Shown: positions 1-7,387, numbered from the stretch's first letter. The stretch is 28,480 nucleotides of DNA from a virus (IMGVR_UViG_3300030118_000218:1071-29550), one strand, 5' to 3'. Numbers and translations are program-made. Notes: generated by a model not told the origin, from the letters alone.

Positions 1-344
1 GAAGCTCTGTGGCTATGCAATGGCTCGTGTCCAAAGATAGTTTCGTTCTCGTAGATATGAACTGACCTAGATAGTTTGTCACCATTTTTTAGTGTGACTT
101 GATAATAAACACTTAGGCTTCTTTCACGAACAGGAATAATCTCATCATAATTACTTCTATTGTAATTAAGTTCAATTTCCCAATCCATACCCGCAGATTT
201 AATATCATGCTTTATTCTAAGTGACGGGTCGTTTGGGTGTCTTAGTTCATCAGCAGGAATAACTTCCATTGTGACTTCACTCCAATTTTGCCCAATCTCT
301 TTTTCTAGTTCTTTTGTTATTTTGTTAAATAGTGAAAGTTTCAT
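1..344 (-). CDS. Hypothetical protein, 3' end cut by the window start
   Basis: A leftward reading frame starts at ATG 344 and stays open to the first base of the window, giving at least 114 residues beginning MKLSLFNKITKELEKEIG. A strong ribosome binding site (GGAGG, 5 nt spacing) decides the start. The sequence is mixed charged and hydrophobic with no membrane segment and no motif I recognise. It contains several Trp and Tyr residues and a stretch (GMDWEIELNYNRS) that suggests a beta-rich fold. It is the last visible gene of a three-gene leftward operon and follows the structured spacer at 394-458. Function unknown. I am confident it is a gene because of the RBS, the open frame and codon use like its neighbours. 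Confidence 0.75.
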   Translation of the reverse strand, partial: MKLSLFNKITKELEKEIGQNWSEVTMEVIPADELRHPNDPSLRIKHDIKSAGMDWEIELNYNRSNYDEIIPVRERSLSVYYQVTLKNGDKLSRSVHIYENETIFGHEPLHSHRA

Positions 345-393
345 TTCACCCTCCATTTCTTTTTTTTGTTTTTGTTAGTGATACTCATTTAAG

Positions 394-458
394 TATCTAT
401 CTGCACACCAGCGCACAAAGTGCTTCCCAACTAAATGGTTAAGATGTGCAGTTAGATA
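394..458 (-). other. Intercistronic RNA stem element A
   Basis: Positions 394-407 and 445-458 form 14-nt inverted arms with one A·A mismatch (minus-strand arms TATCTAACTGCACA and TGTGCAGATAGATA). The interior holds a small GCAC/GTGC hairpin (413-423) and a weak CCA/TGG hairpin (427-438), so the RNA could be a three-way junction. The element begins right after the TAA of the upstream gene (460-462). No U-tract follows, so it does not look like an intrinsic terminator. Its basal stem is nearly the same as that of element B (894-931). Confidence 0.55.
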
Positions 459-459
459 A

Positions 460-843
460 TTACCTGTATTCGTTAATCTCTTTGACTTCAACTTTTGTGT
501 GGTCTTGAGAATATCTTGTGATTGTAATCTCGCCTAAGATGAAGCAGTCGTTTGTGCTTCCCTCGTTATCCCAAAATCTATCACGCTCAACAGTAAATGT
601 TCTTGTTTGACCAACCTTTACTAAAGGTACGTTGCAGTTTTGGTTGCAAGTTAAATCTCTAACGCTGTGCAAGAATCTTGCAATGTCGTCAAGAGTGATT
701 TCATCACCATTGTAGAATTTGTCAATCTCTTGACCGAATCCTTTTGGTTGAAACCAGTTGCTAAAGCAACTCCACAAATTATCAAAGTCCATAAATGAAA
801 TTGATTCTCTTGTGATTTTTTTTCCGAATGTTTTTGTAGTCAT
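460..843 (-). CDS. Hypothetical acidic small protein
   Basis: A 127-residue protein reads leftward from ATG 843. An AGGGG site lies about 6 nt upstream and supports the start. It is rich in aromatic and charged residues and carries four cysteines near residues 26, 66, 70 and 100, but no clear zinc-binding spacing. There is no signal peptide or membrane segment. Its stop codon touches structured element A and its RBS follows element B, so it is the middle gene of the leftward operon. I do not recognise the family. Its position on the opposite strand from the structural genes suggests an early or host-interaction role, which is inference. Confidence 0.75.
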   Translation of the reverse strand: MTTKTFGKKITRESISFMDFDNLWSCFSNWFQPKGFGQEIDKFYNGDEITLDDIARFLHSVRDLTCNQNCNVPLVKVGQTRTFTVERDRFWDNEGSTNDCFILGEITITRYSQDHTKVEVKEINEYR

Positions 844-893
844 TGTTTACCCCTTTCAAGAGTATTTTGTTTTTTGTTTTGTTGATACCTAAG

Positions 894-931
894 TATCTAT
901 CTACCCACACTTGCGTATGGGCAGTTAGATA
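894..931 (-). other. Intercistronic RNA hairpin element B with GCAA tetraloop
   Basis: On the minus strand the arms 915-931 and 894-910 pair over 17 positions with a single A·A mismatch and close on a GCAA (GNRA) loop. Two of the pairs are G·U on the minus strand but would be A·C on the plus strand, which shows that the leftward RNA is the folded form. The basal sequence (TATCTAACTG with CAGATAGATA-type partner) matches element A. The element starts at the TAA of the gene at 933-1313. The 3' side is A-rich, not U-rich, so it may be a processing or stability element, not a terminator. Confidence 0.6.
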
Positions 932-932
932 A

Positions 933-1313
933 TTAGTTAGTGCGAACTCTACGAACGTTTCTAACTTGATTAGCTATTTCCTCAACTTCTTTGCGGTCAA
1001 CTGTTGACGCAAAGTTGTATTCAGGATTGACAAGAACGTCAAGCACTTTAGCAACCATGTCTAGCGCTTGACCCTCGCTCATTTGAAATGAGAAATAGTT
1101 TTTGTCAGTTTCCCATTTGTTTTCACCCTCGTATCCATATATGCCTACGAAGTTGTTGCCCTCGTCACTAGCATTTTCTACTGTTAGTGTTGAGCGAAAT
1201 ACACCAGCATTTGGATTACCATTTGCTGAGCTTCTTACTTTGTTTGACTCGCCATTGCTTGACCAAGTCTCGTAGTAGTTTCCGTCTACTTCTACGCTGT
1301 TATATACTTCCAT
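933..1313 (-). CDS. Hypothetical small protein
   Basis: I place the start at ATG 1313 (MEVYNSVEVDGNYYETW), which has an AAAGGGG site 7 nt upstream. A longer frame reaches back to 1397, but that extension runs through a strong hairpin (1354-1405) and has no RBS. The 126-residue product is hydrophilic and beta-rich in appearance, with a Ser/Asn/Gly-rich section near residues 18-35 and an Arg-rich C-terminus ending VRNVRRVRTN. No membrane segment or known motif is visible. It is the first gene of the leftward operon, with the same spacing and RBS style as the next gene. Function unknown. Confidence 0.75.
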   Translation of the reverse strand: MEVYNSVEVDGNYYETWSSNGESNKVRSSANGNPNAGVFRSTLTVENASDEGNNFVGIYGYEGENKWETDKNYFSFQMSEGQALDMVAKVLDVLVNPEYNFASTVDRKEVEEIANQVRNVRRVRTN

Positions 1314-1353
1314 TTTTTTTCCCCTTTCATAAGGATTGTTTTTTGTTAGTGGA

Positions 1354-1405
1354 ACTGATTGTTCCATAAGGCGCTCAATAAATGAACGCCCTAGCAAGAA
1401 TCAGT
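1354..1405 (-). other. Leader hairpin element C upstream of the leftward operon
   Basis: Outer arms 1354-1360 and 1399-1405 (ACTGATT/AATCAGT) are perfect complements. An inner stem pairs 1370-1377 with 1383-1390 around a 5-nt loop. One inner pair is G·U only on the minus strand, again pointing to the leftward transcript. It lies 41 nt before the start at 1313, in the expected 5' leader. A competing GGAAC/GTTCC hairpin on the 3' arm could allow two alternative folds. A regulatory role is inference. Confidence 0.5.
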
Positions 1406-1413
1406 ATGTTTGT

Positions 1414-1463
1414 TTGTTATTAGTTTTGCGTCTTAGTGTATAACTTGCTGTATAAGATTGTTT
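1414..1463. promoter_or_regulatory. Possible divergent promoter zone
   Basis: The plus strand shows TTGTTA (1414) and TTGCGT (1426), each about 19 nt before a -10-like box (TATAAC at 1439, TATAAG at 1451). The two boxes are a direct repeat, GTATAA, with 12 nt periodicity. Read on the minus strand the same repeat is TTATAC, which could serve as -10 for the leftward operon. The spacers are long and none of the matches is decisive. Confidence 0.25.
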
Positions 1464-1506
1464 GCGAAGTGGAAATGCAAAAGTTCTTGTGGTAGCGATT
1501 GATGAA

Positions 1507-1768
1507 ACTTTTAGTAAATTGTTTATCACTAAGTGTTGGTTGTAAAGAGCAACCTGCCGTCACGGGCAACCTCGTCCATTCTCAATATTTTCTTCACTCG
1601 TTTTGGTCGTACTAAACGAGCACCGTGTTTGCGCAATTTCGTAGACAGCGAAAAATCACTGGTAGCGCAAGCTGGTTGGACGGCTTTCACAGGGAAGCGT
1701 ACTGGGATTTTGACTGCGCAGGGGAACGACCCCGCCCGACAGTTTGCCCCTCAGCAGAGTGCCTCCAA
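1507..1768 (+). ncRNA. Candidate structured non-coding RNA or packaging site
   Basis: This block has no convincing ORF and is much richer in GC than its surroundings (111 of 210 bases counted over 1561-1770). It folds into successive stems: 1507-1515/1528-1534; 1538-1542/1550-1554; 1555-1558/1565-1568; 1597-1603/1614-1620; 1627-1634/1665-1672 with a nested 1637-1641/1649-1653; then a closing stem 1676-1684/1761-1768 (one bulge) that encloses 1683-1688/1693-1698 (ACAG loop, overlapping the closing stem by 2 nt) and 1721-1724/1730-1733. Two pairs are G·U on the plus strand only, which slightly favours a rightward RNA. Because it lies just before the terminase small subunit it could instead be, or contain, the cos/pac site. 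I do not recognise it as any named RNA class. Confidence 0.45.
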
Positions 1769-1799
1769 AATTTGTGTGTTTCTGTATGTCATGAGATGA

Positions 1800-1827
1800 A
1801 CTATAATCGTTAATTAATAATTAACAA
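1800..1827 (-). promoter_or_regulatory. Possible leftward promoter
   Basis: On the minus strand TTGTTA (1827-1822) is followed after 16 nt by TATAGT (1805-1800). A transcript would begin near 1793, just outside the structured block. The same site on the plus strand reads TATAAT (1802-1807) with no good -35. AT-rich sequence makes chance matches likely. Confidence 0.3.
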
Positions 1828-1963
1828 ATAAATAAATATAAATAATTCAGCGTTAATAAAGTAATAACCTTTTAAAACTTGCGCATATATGATTGCTAGT
1901 GGGCGTTTAGGAGCGTTTTAAGGGTTTCTATATTGTTTATCGCATAATTGCGCCTAAAGAGTA
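1806..1963. other. AT-rich non-coding stretch with a small repeated motif
   Basis: From about 1808 to 1890 the sequence is almost pure A/T (TAATTAATAATTAAC and similar), as at replication origins or strong upstream elements. At 1901-1925 it carries GGGCGTTTAGGAGCGTTTTA followed by AGGGT, with an internal near-repeat of GCGTTT. A related string occurs at 27101-27124 (CCCTTTAGAGCCGTTTTAAA followed by GGGG). No gene is visible here. Confidence 0.35.
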
Positions 1964-1969
1964 TATAAT
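1942..1969 (+). promoter_or_regulatory. Possible promoter of the rightward (late) genes
   Basis: A perfect TATAAT at 1964-1969 lies 29 nt before the terminase small subunit ATG. The -35 region is weak (GCATAA at 1942-1947 with 16 nt spacing). It is the only good -10 just ahead of the long rightward gene block. Confidence 0.35.
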
Positions 1970-1997
1970 AAAAAAAATAAAAAAAAGTTTGGAAAAT

Positions 1998-2441
1998 ATG
2001 TCAAATCAAGTCGAAAAAGAGTCCATAAGATACAAATTTGAGGACGAGCAAATATGGGCTAGATTATCGCAGGCCATATCTGTTGGCGCTTATATTGAGG
2101 ACGCTTGTGTATTTGCAGGAATAAGTTCTCGGCAATATAGACGTTGGCGTCAATTAGCAGAGCAGGGAGTTGAGCCTTACGCTTCCCGCTGGAGTGAAAT
2201 ACAAAAGAGTGAAGCTCAAGCAGTTGTTAGGAATTTATTTAATATCCAAAACGCAGCAAACTCTGGAACGTGGCAGGCGTCTGCTTGGATACTTGAGAGA
2301 AAATATCCAGAAAAATTTGCAAATAAAAACTTTGTTGAAGTTAGTAAGGGTAAAGAATTTGATGTTGAACTTTATTGGAGTGACGGAAATGTATTTGATG
2401 AAATGTCCGAAATGTCCGACATAAAAAAAGAGGAGGAATAA
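1998..2441 (+). CDS. terS: Terminase small subunit
   Basis: The 147-residue product binds phage DNA at the packaging site and hands it to the large terminase subunit. Residues 25-55 (AISVGAYIEDACVFAGISSR) form a helix-turn-helix typical of small terminase subunits, followed by QYRRWRQLAEQG as the recognition part. The C-terminal half (ASAWILERKYPEKF) matches the family pattern, and the acidic tail MSDIKKEEE is also common. I chose ATG 1998 with GGA 4 nt upstream over a TTG at 1989 that has no RBS. Its position directly before terL agrees. Family assignment is by motif and context. Confidence 0.8.
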   Translation: MSNQVEKESIRYKFEDEQIWARLSQAISVGAYIEDACVFAGISSRQYRRWRQLAEQGVEPYASRWSEIQKSEAQAVVRNLFNIQNAANSGTWQASAWILERKYPEKFANKNFVEVSKGKEFDVELYWSDGNVFDEMSEMSDIKKEEE

Positions 2442-2522
2442 TTGGACATATTTATAATGACTTATATTTGGCTTATTGTTTTTGTCATTGGTTGGTCTTT
2501 ACTTTATAACGGAAAGAAATAA
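2442..2522 (+). CDS. Single-pass membrane microprotein (26 aa)
   Basis: A TTG at 2442 directly follows the terS stop and sits 5 nt after a strong GAGGAGG site, which lies in the end of terS. The product is a 26-residue peptide with one hydrophobic helix (YIWLIVFVIGWSLLY) and a basic C-terminal tail NGKK. No enzyme motif can fit. Phages often carry such tiny membrane proteins with unknown roles. The strong RBS and clean stop next to the following gene make it a likely real gene. Confidence 0.6.
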   Translation: MDIFIMTYIWLIVFVIGWSLLYNGKK

Positions 2523-2524
2523 TT

Positions 2525-2587
2525 ATGTGGTTTGATGAAGTAATATTAGATGATTTAGATGAGGAGTTGGACTGTGTCCATATTTAA
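2525..2587 (+). CDS. Possible 20-residue acidic micro-ORF
   Basis: ATG 2525 opens a 20-codon frame (MWFDEVILDDLDEELDCVHI) with GGAAAG about 8 nt upstream. It overlaps the start of the next gene by 14 nt. The peptide is strongly acidic. It may be a real microprotein or a translational-coupling leader for the gene at 2574. Evidence is limited to RBS and position. Confidence 0.35.
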   Translation: MWFDEVILDDLDEELDCVHI

Positions 2588-2810
2588 TGAGGATTATGAA
2601 GCGTATATCAATGCAGAGTTTGTTGACATGGTCACGCAAGAAACTTGGAGTTTTCCAACGCCGTATTGGGAAGTTGATGAATCTGAGGACTTTTTTCCTG
2701 CTCCTATGCAGTCTAACTTTTTTATAGTTTTTCCAGCAGTCATTGAAGCGATTGATGACTTTATTGATAGACTAAAAAGAAACGGGGACAATGGAAACGA
2801 GTTTAGTTGA
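2574..2810 (+). CDS. Hypothetical protein
   Basis: I use GTG 2574 (MSIFNEDYEAYINAEFVDM), which has GAGGAG 7 nt upstream; an ATG at 2559 in the same frame precedes that RBS and is less likely. The product has 78 residues, is acidic, and has a hydrophobic stretch (NFFIVFPAVIEAIDDFI) near residues 51-67 that looks like an amphipathic helix, not a clear membrane span. It overlaps the terminase large subunit by 20 nt, so the two are likely translated together. I do not recognise the family. Confidence 0.6.
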   Translation: MSIFNEDYEAYINAEFVDMVTQETWSFPTPYWEVDESEDFFPAPMQSNFFIVFPAVIEAIDDFIDRLKRNGDNGNEFS

Positions 2811-4062
2811 TAGCACTTCTGCTATTCCTTTTAAAGTAAAATTACCAAAACTTCATAGCGGTCAAATAGATGTTGCTAAATCAAATGCACGTTTTAAAGT
2901 TCTTGTAGCTGGTAGGCGCTGGGGTAAAACAAGATTAGGTGTATGGCTCTGTATAGCAAAAGCAATGCAGGGTAAAAAAACTTGGTGGGTAGCTCCAACA
3001 TATTCTATGGCTAATGAGGGTTGGAAAGAAATACGCAGACTTGGTATTGATTATGGTGTTGTTGTTAAAGAGGGTGAGAAAACAATTTATACACCAACGG
3101 GTGGTTATGTGACTGTAAGAACAGCAGATAATCCAGACAGGTTGCGTGGTGCTGGTCTTGATTTTATTGTTCTTGATGAGTGTGCATATATTAAAGAGGA
3201 AACTTGGAAAGAAGTTTTAAGACCTACACTTACCGAACGTCAAGGCGGTGCTTTGTTTATCTCTACACCAAGAGGATATAATTGGTTTTCCAGAATATTT
3301 GATGAAGCAGAAAATCAAGAGGATTGGGAACGTTGGCAAAAACCAACCAATACAAATCCTTTAGTACCTTTAGCTGAACTTGATATAGCAAAAAAAGAAA
3401 TAGGAAGTTTTTTATATAGTCAAGAATATGAAGCACAGTTTATAGAGCAAACAGGTGGTCTTTTTAAGCCAGAGTGGTTTAAGTATTATAAGAAAAATGT
3501 TTATCAAGATTACAACGAAAAAGGATATCTTGAAACAAAAGTAATGTATTTATTTGATAATAAGCAAGTAAATCATAATGACCTGAGAATAATTACAACA
3601 GTTGACTTAGCAACTTCTACAAAAGAATCTGCTGACTTTACTGTTGTTTGTACTTTGGGTATTGATAAAAATCAAAATGTATTCGTATTAGATTTAATAA
3701 GACGAAAAATGGAAGCGCCTGATGTTTTAAAATTGCTTGAAGCTGTGTATGAAAAATGGTTGCCTAGTGTAATTGGAGTTGAATCTGCTGGGTATCAACT
3801 TGCATTAATTCAAATGGCTAAAAGGCAAACTTCATTACCTATTGTTAAATTAAAAGCAGATAGAGATAAATTTAGCAGGGCGTTGCCTTTGTCAGCAAAA
3901 ATGGAATCTGGAATAGTCTATTACCCTAATGATTCTGTGTGGTATAGTGATTTAGAAAAAGAGATGTTGCAATTTCCAGCTGGTGAGCATGACGACCAAG
4001 TTGACGCTCTTGCTTATGGTATTTTACAAACATCAACACGAGATAAATTTAGAGCATATTGA
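2791..4062 (+). CDS. terL: Terminase large subunit
   Basis: This 423-residue ATPase-nuclease pumps DNA into the prohead and cuts it. Walker A is AGRRWGKT at residues 40-47, Walker B FIVLDE at 124-129, and the coupling motif ISTP at 156-159. The C-terminal RNase H-like nuclease carries D271 (TTVDLAT), E330 (GVESAG) and D404 in EHDDQVDALAYG. All key residues are present and the length is normal for the family. The start ATG has GGGG 5 nt upstream. It follows terS and precedes the portal gene, the usual order. Confidence 0.95.
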   Translation: METSLVDSTSAIPFKVKLPKLHSGQIDVAKSNARFKVLVAGRRWGKTRLGVWLCIAKAMQGKKTWWVAPTYSMANEGWKEIRRLGIDYGVVVKEGEKTIYTPTGGYVTVRTADNPDRLRGAGLDFIVLDECAYIKEETWKEVLRPTLTERQGGALFISTPRGYNWFSRIFDEAENQEDWERWQKPTNTNPLVPLAELDIAKKEIGSFLYSQEYEAQFIEQTGGLFKPEWFKYYKKNVYQDYNEKGYLETKVMYLFDNKQVNHNDLRIITTVDLATSTKESADFTVVCTLGIDKNQNVFVLDLIRRKMEAPDVLKLLEAVYEKWLPSVIGVESAGYQLALIQMAKRQTSLPIVKLKADRDKFSRALPLSAKMESGIVYYPNDSVWYSDLEKEMLQFPAGEHDDQVDALAYGILQTSTRDKFRAY

Positions 4063-4071
4063 GGAGTTTAG

Positions 4072-5736
4072 TTGTCGGAGCGTAGAACACTTTACGATAT
4101 TTTGGGTATCAATAGGAATACACAATACAAAAGAAACACGGGTAATTCATTTATAAGAAGCGAACAGTCATTTAATAATGCAACTTTTATACAGGGCTAC
4201 GATACTTCTGCGGGCGATTGGGATTTAAAAAATCTAGGCAATGGCGAAAGCAACTCTGCTGTGACTTCTTGTTTGCAAGTTCTTGGTATTTCTTTTTCTG
4301 AAGCTGTATTAGAAGTATGCACAAAAGATGATAAAGGGGATAAAATGACTGTTCCTAATCACCCTTTGACTTTACTTATGCGTAGACCTAATCCGTATAT
4401 GAGCGGTGACGTAATTCAAAACTATATTATCAATGCAATGCACGTTCACGGCAACGCATATCTTTTAAAACAAAAAAATGAAGCAGGTGAACTTGTTTCG
4501 TTGTATCCGCTCATGCCTAGCATGGTGACACCAAAGGGAAGTGAAACTGAACTTATAACTCATTTTGAATATGAAACTGAACAAGAAACTTTTAAAATTG
4601 ATAATAAGGAAATAGTTCATTTTAAATTAGGGCTTGACCCAAATAATCATAAGCAGGGATATAGTCCATTAAAAACTGTTCTCAGGGAAATATTTGGTGA
4701 TGAATCTGCTGGTCAAATGGCTACTGCTCTTTTAAGTAATATGGGTGTTCCGTCTGTAATGATTACACCTAAAGATGATTTTGGATTGAGTGAGGAAGAA
4801 GCAAAGCAAATCCAAATGACATATCAACAAAAAGTATCTGGACGTAATAAAGGTAAGCCACTTGTTATAAGTGGTCAAATGCAAGTTGAAAGATTATCTT
4901 TTAGTCCAAAAGATTTAGATATAGGATTATTAAGACGAGTTCCAGAGGAAAGAATTTCTGCTGTTCTTGGTGTTCCTGCAATATTAGCTGGTCTAGGAGC
5001 AGGTCTTGAAAATGCAACATACTCAAACGCAAGAGAGCTTAGAGAATTTTTTACAGAAAATAAATTAATACCACTTTGGAAAATGGTTGCTGAGGAAATA
5101 ACCCAGCAAGTATTGTTGCCTGAATACGATACTTCAAACGTCACTTATGCTGAATATAATTTTTCTGAAGTAAGAGCTTTACAAACTGACCATAATGATT
5201 TGTTTACTCGTATGAACGTTGGCGTTCAGGGTGGTTGGGTCACAGTTGGCGAAGCAAGAAGTGCAGTAGGATTACCAACTGATGAATCTCAAAATTATTA
5301 TTTACAACCAATGAACGTTGTTAAAGAAAATCAAGACGCAACTGAACAAGATGAAGTTGAGGAAGTTGTTGAGGAGGAAACTCCTGCCGAAGTTGTTGAG
5401 AGTGAGGACGATATTGAAAATAGTTCTTACAGTTCAAAAGTTATAAAAAAGATTGAAAATCAATTTTGTGTCATAGCAGAGGATAGCGGAAAGAATATGG
5501 GTTGCTATCCAACAAGAGCTTTGGCTCAAAGACGTTTAGAACAAATTAGTAGGTATAGCGATAATCCAAAAGCAAGAGTAGGTAAAGATACTTTTACAAC
5601 TTTAGAGGAAGCACAAAAAAGAGCAGAGGAAATAGGTTGTAATGGTACGCACACCCATAAAGACGATAACGGGGATATGGTGTATATGCCCTGCGCTACT
5701 CATAATGAATATGAGCAAAGAATAGAAAATGGTTAG
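4072..5736 (+). CDS. Portal protein with a C-terminal Cys/His extension
   Basis: Residues 1 to about 420 form an HK97-type portal, the dodecameric ring at the packaging vertex. Family marks include HPLTLLMRRPNPYMSG, a long helical stem and VPAILAGLGAGLENATYSN. A Glu-rich linker (425-450) leads to two small C-terminal modules. The first, at about 460-495 (FCVIAEDSGKNMGCYPTRAL), looks like a small motif I have seen in other phage head proteins. The second, at 503-554, holds C523, H527, H529, C541 and H544 (IGCNGTHTH and YMPCATH) and could bind zinc. The start is TTG 4072 with GAGGAG upstream. At 554 residues it is longer than typical portals because of the extension. It overlaps the next gene by 8 nt. 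Confidence 0.9.
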   Translation: MSERRTLYDILGINRNTQYKRNTGNSFIRSEQSFNNATFIQGYDTSAGDWDLKNLGNGESNSAVTSCLQVLGISFSEAVLEVCTKDDKGDKMTVPNHPLTLLMRRPNPYMSGDVIQNYIINAMHVHGNAYLLKQKNEAGELVSLYPLMPSMVTPKGSETELITHFEYETEQETFKIDNKEIVHFKLGLDPNNHKQGYSPLKTVLREIFGDESAGQMATALLSNMGVPSVMITPKDDFGLSEEEAKQIQMTYQQKVSGRNKGKPLVISGQMQVERLSFSPKDLDIGLLRRVPEERISAVLGVPAILAGLGAGLENATYSNARELREFFTENKLIPLWKMVAEEITQQVLLPEYDTSNVTYAEYNFSEVRALQTDHNDLFTRMNVGVQGGWVTVGEARSAVGLPTDESQNYYLQPMNVVKENQDATEQDEVEEVVEEETPAEVVESEDDIENSSYSSKVIKKIENQFCVIAEDSGKNMGCYPTRALAQRRLEQISRYSDNPKARVGKDTFTTLEEAQKRAEEIGCNGTHTHKDDNGDMVYMPCATHNEYEQRIENG

Positions 5737-7387
5737 CGCTAGGGTAAAAAAAGCATTACAAAAAAAGGTTGATGACCATAATAAAAAGTATGGTGATGAC
5801 CCAAGAAAAAAAGCAACACTTCGTATGCTTATTGCTGTTTTTAAACGTGGTGTAGGAGCATACAATACAAATCCACCTAGCCGTTCTGCTCGTCCTACTG
5901 TGACTGGTGCAGACCAATGGGCGTATGCTAGGGTCAATAGTTTTTTGTATTGTTTAAGAACTTTAAAATTTAGGGGAGGAAAATTTGATACAGATTTACT
6001 TCCAAGCGCACACCCGTTGTCAAGTAAAAGTGCTGAACAAAAAGGTAAATATGATGACTTAGATTTTACTATTCCAAAAGGAGCAAAGGAGGAAGCAAGG
6101 CGTGGTCTTGATTGGGTAAAAGAATTTAGACGTGGAGGAACTTCTGTTGGGCGTGGCTCTGCAAGATATATTCTAAGTAATCAAACTGCTGGTGCAGAAA
6201 AAGTAAGACACATTGCAAAGTATTTTCCAAGACACGAAGTTGATAAACAAGCTGAGGGTTGGCGACCTGGAGAAAAAGGTTATCCAAGTAATGGTCGTAT
6301 TGCTTGGGCGCTTTGGGGTGGTGAAGCTGGTAAGTCATGGTCACAAAAATTAGTAAGGGCAATGAACAAAAGAGATAAAGAGGAAAAATTTAATTCTGCA
6401 CAAGAACTTATAGCAAGACGTGATGAGCTGCGGAAACATGATTGGGACTATCGCACAAATAGATTTAGAACAAAAGAAGCAAAAGATTTTTTATGGAAGC
6501 AATATGATGAGCAACTTGGTAATTGGGATTTCGTTTTGGCTTCTGAGTATTTTAAATTATTAAAAGGTCAAGTAAGACTTATAAATAAATATATTGCAGA
6601 GATTGGAAGTGAAACTGCAGGCGTTGAATCGATTATAGGAGCAGCGCTTGATAGAGAAGTTGATGAAAAATGGTATAAGACTTTAGAGCCAATATATTTT
6701 TCTATGGTATTTGACTTTACTTATGCGCAAGTTGAAACAATGTTGCCTAGTGATTTTAAAGATAATTCTACTTTTAGTCCTGCTGAACAAGAAGCTATAC
6801 AAAGAGCAAGACGTAGAAAACCAAGACAAGAAATAATTACTGAGGGTTTTCACCCCCGTAGGCGTGGTGGTGTTTCAATTCCTATTGATAGAACTGCATA
6901 TAATCCAAAGGCGTCAAAGTTTGTAGCTGATAGGTTAGATACATACATGCCTGAAATGAGTAAGACTATGAAAAAAAATCTCAATACAGCTTTGCGTAAA
7001 GCATTTGACGAAGCAAATGTTCTTGGGTTGACTGGTGCGAAACGTGAGGAGTATATTGCTAAAGGTATAAGTAAAGCGCTTGGTAAAAAGAATTTAGATA
7101 GAGCATTATTGATTGCAAGAACTGAGGGCTTGGCTTTGTCACAAGAGGGACAACTTTTAGGAATACAAGCATTGAATATTGTTGTGACAAAAGAGTGGTT
7201 AACTCAAAGGGACGGCAGAGTTCGTGACGCACATATTGCTGTTGATAAACAAGAAGTAGGGGAAAATGAAAATTTTAATGTTTCGGGGTATGCAATGAAA
7301 TATCCAGGAGATAGTAGCAATGGAGCGCCCGCAGGTCTAATATGTAATTGTAGGTGTAGTGTTATATACCACGAAAAGAAAGTGTAA
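5729..7387 (+). CDS. Two-part head protein with C-terminal MuF-like domain
   Basis: The C-terminal part (about 440-552) matches phage Mu gpF/SPP1 gp7 head-morphogenesis domains: ARTEGLALSQEGQ, then KEWLTQRDGRVRDAH, a GYAMKYPGD stretch and the final CNCRCSV. This family sits inside the head near the portal. The N-terminal 215 residues are a separate module (FKRGVGAYNTNPP, ADQWAYARVNSFLYCLR, GGKFDTDLLP, GYPSNGRIAWALWGGEAGKS) of unknown function that I recall from other phage head genes. A charged linker joins them. ATG 5729 lies inside the end of the portal gene, so the two are translationally coupled. It could assist head assembly or be ejected with DNA; that is inference. Confidence 0.8.
   Translation: MVSARVKKALQKKVDDHNKKYGDDPRKKATLRMLIAVFKRGVGAYNTNPPSRSARPTVTGADQWAYARVNSFLYCLRTLKFRGGKFDTDLLPSAHPLSSKSAEQKGKYDDLDFTIPKGAKEEARRGLDWVKEFRRGGTSVGRGSARYILSNQTAGAEKVRHIAKYFPRHEVDKQAEGWRPGEKGYPSNGRIAWALWGGEAGKSWSQKLVRAMNKRDKEEKFNSAQELIARRDELRKHDWDYRTNRFRTKEAKDFLWKQYDEQLGNWDFVLASEYFKLLKGQVRLINKYIAEIGSETAGVESIIGAALDREVDEKWYKTLEPIYFSMVFDFTYAQVETMLPSDFKDNSTFSPAEQEAIQRARRRKPRQEIITEGFHPRRRGGVSIPIDRTAYNPKASKFVADRLDTYMPEMSKTMKKNLNTALRKAFDEANVLGLTGAKREEYIAKGISKALGKKNLDRALLIARTEGLALSQEGQLLGIQALNIVVTKEWLTQRDGRVRDAHIAVDKQEVGENENFNVSGYAMKYPGDSSNGAPAGLICNCRCSVIYHEKKV

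Noticed and set aside
1187-1369. Plus-strand ORF over the leftward gene at 933-1313
   Set aside because: No RBS; lies opposite a gene with a good RBS.
1507-1768. tRNA, tmRNA or group I intron in the structured block
   Set aside because: No T-loop, CCA end, tag frame or intron core motifs were found.
1533-1813. ORFs of 62-88 codons on the plus strand across the GC-rich block
   Set aside because: No RBS, overlapping frames with no family likeness, and composition explained by RNA-like stems.
4875-5144. Minus-strand ORF inside the portal gene
   Set aside because: Shadow of a strongly conserved portal frame.
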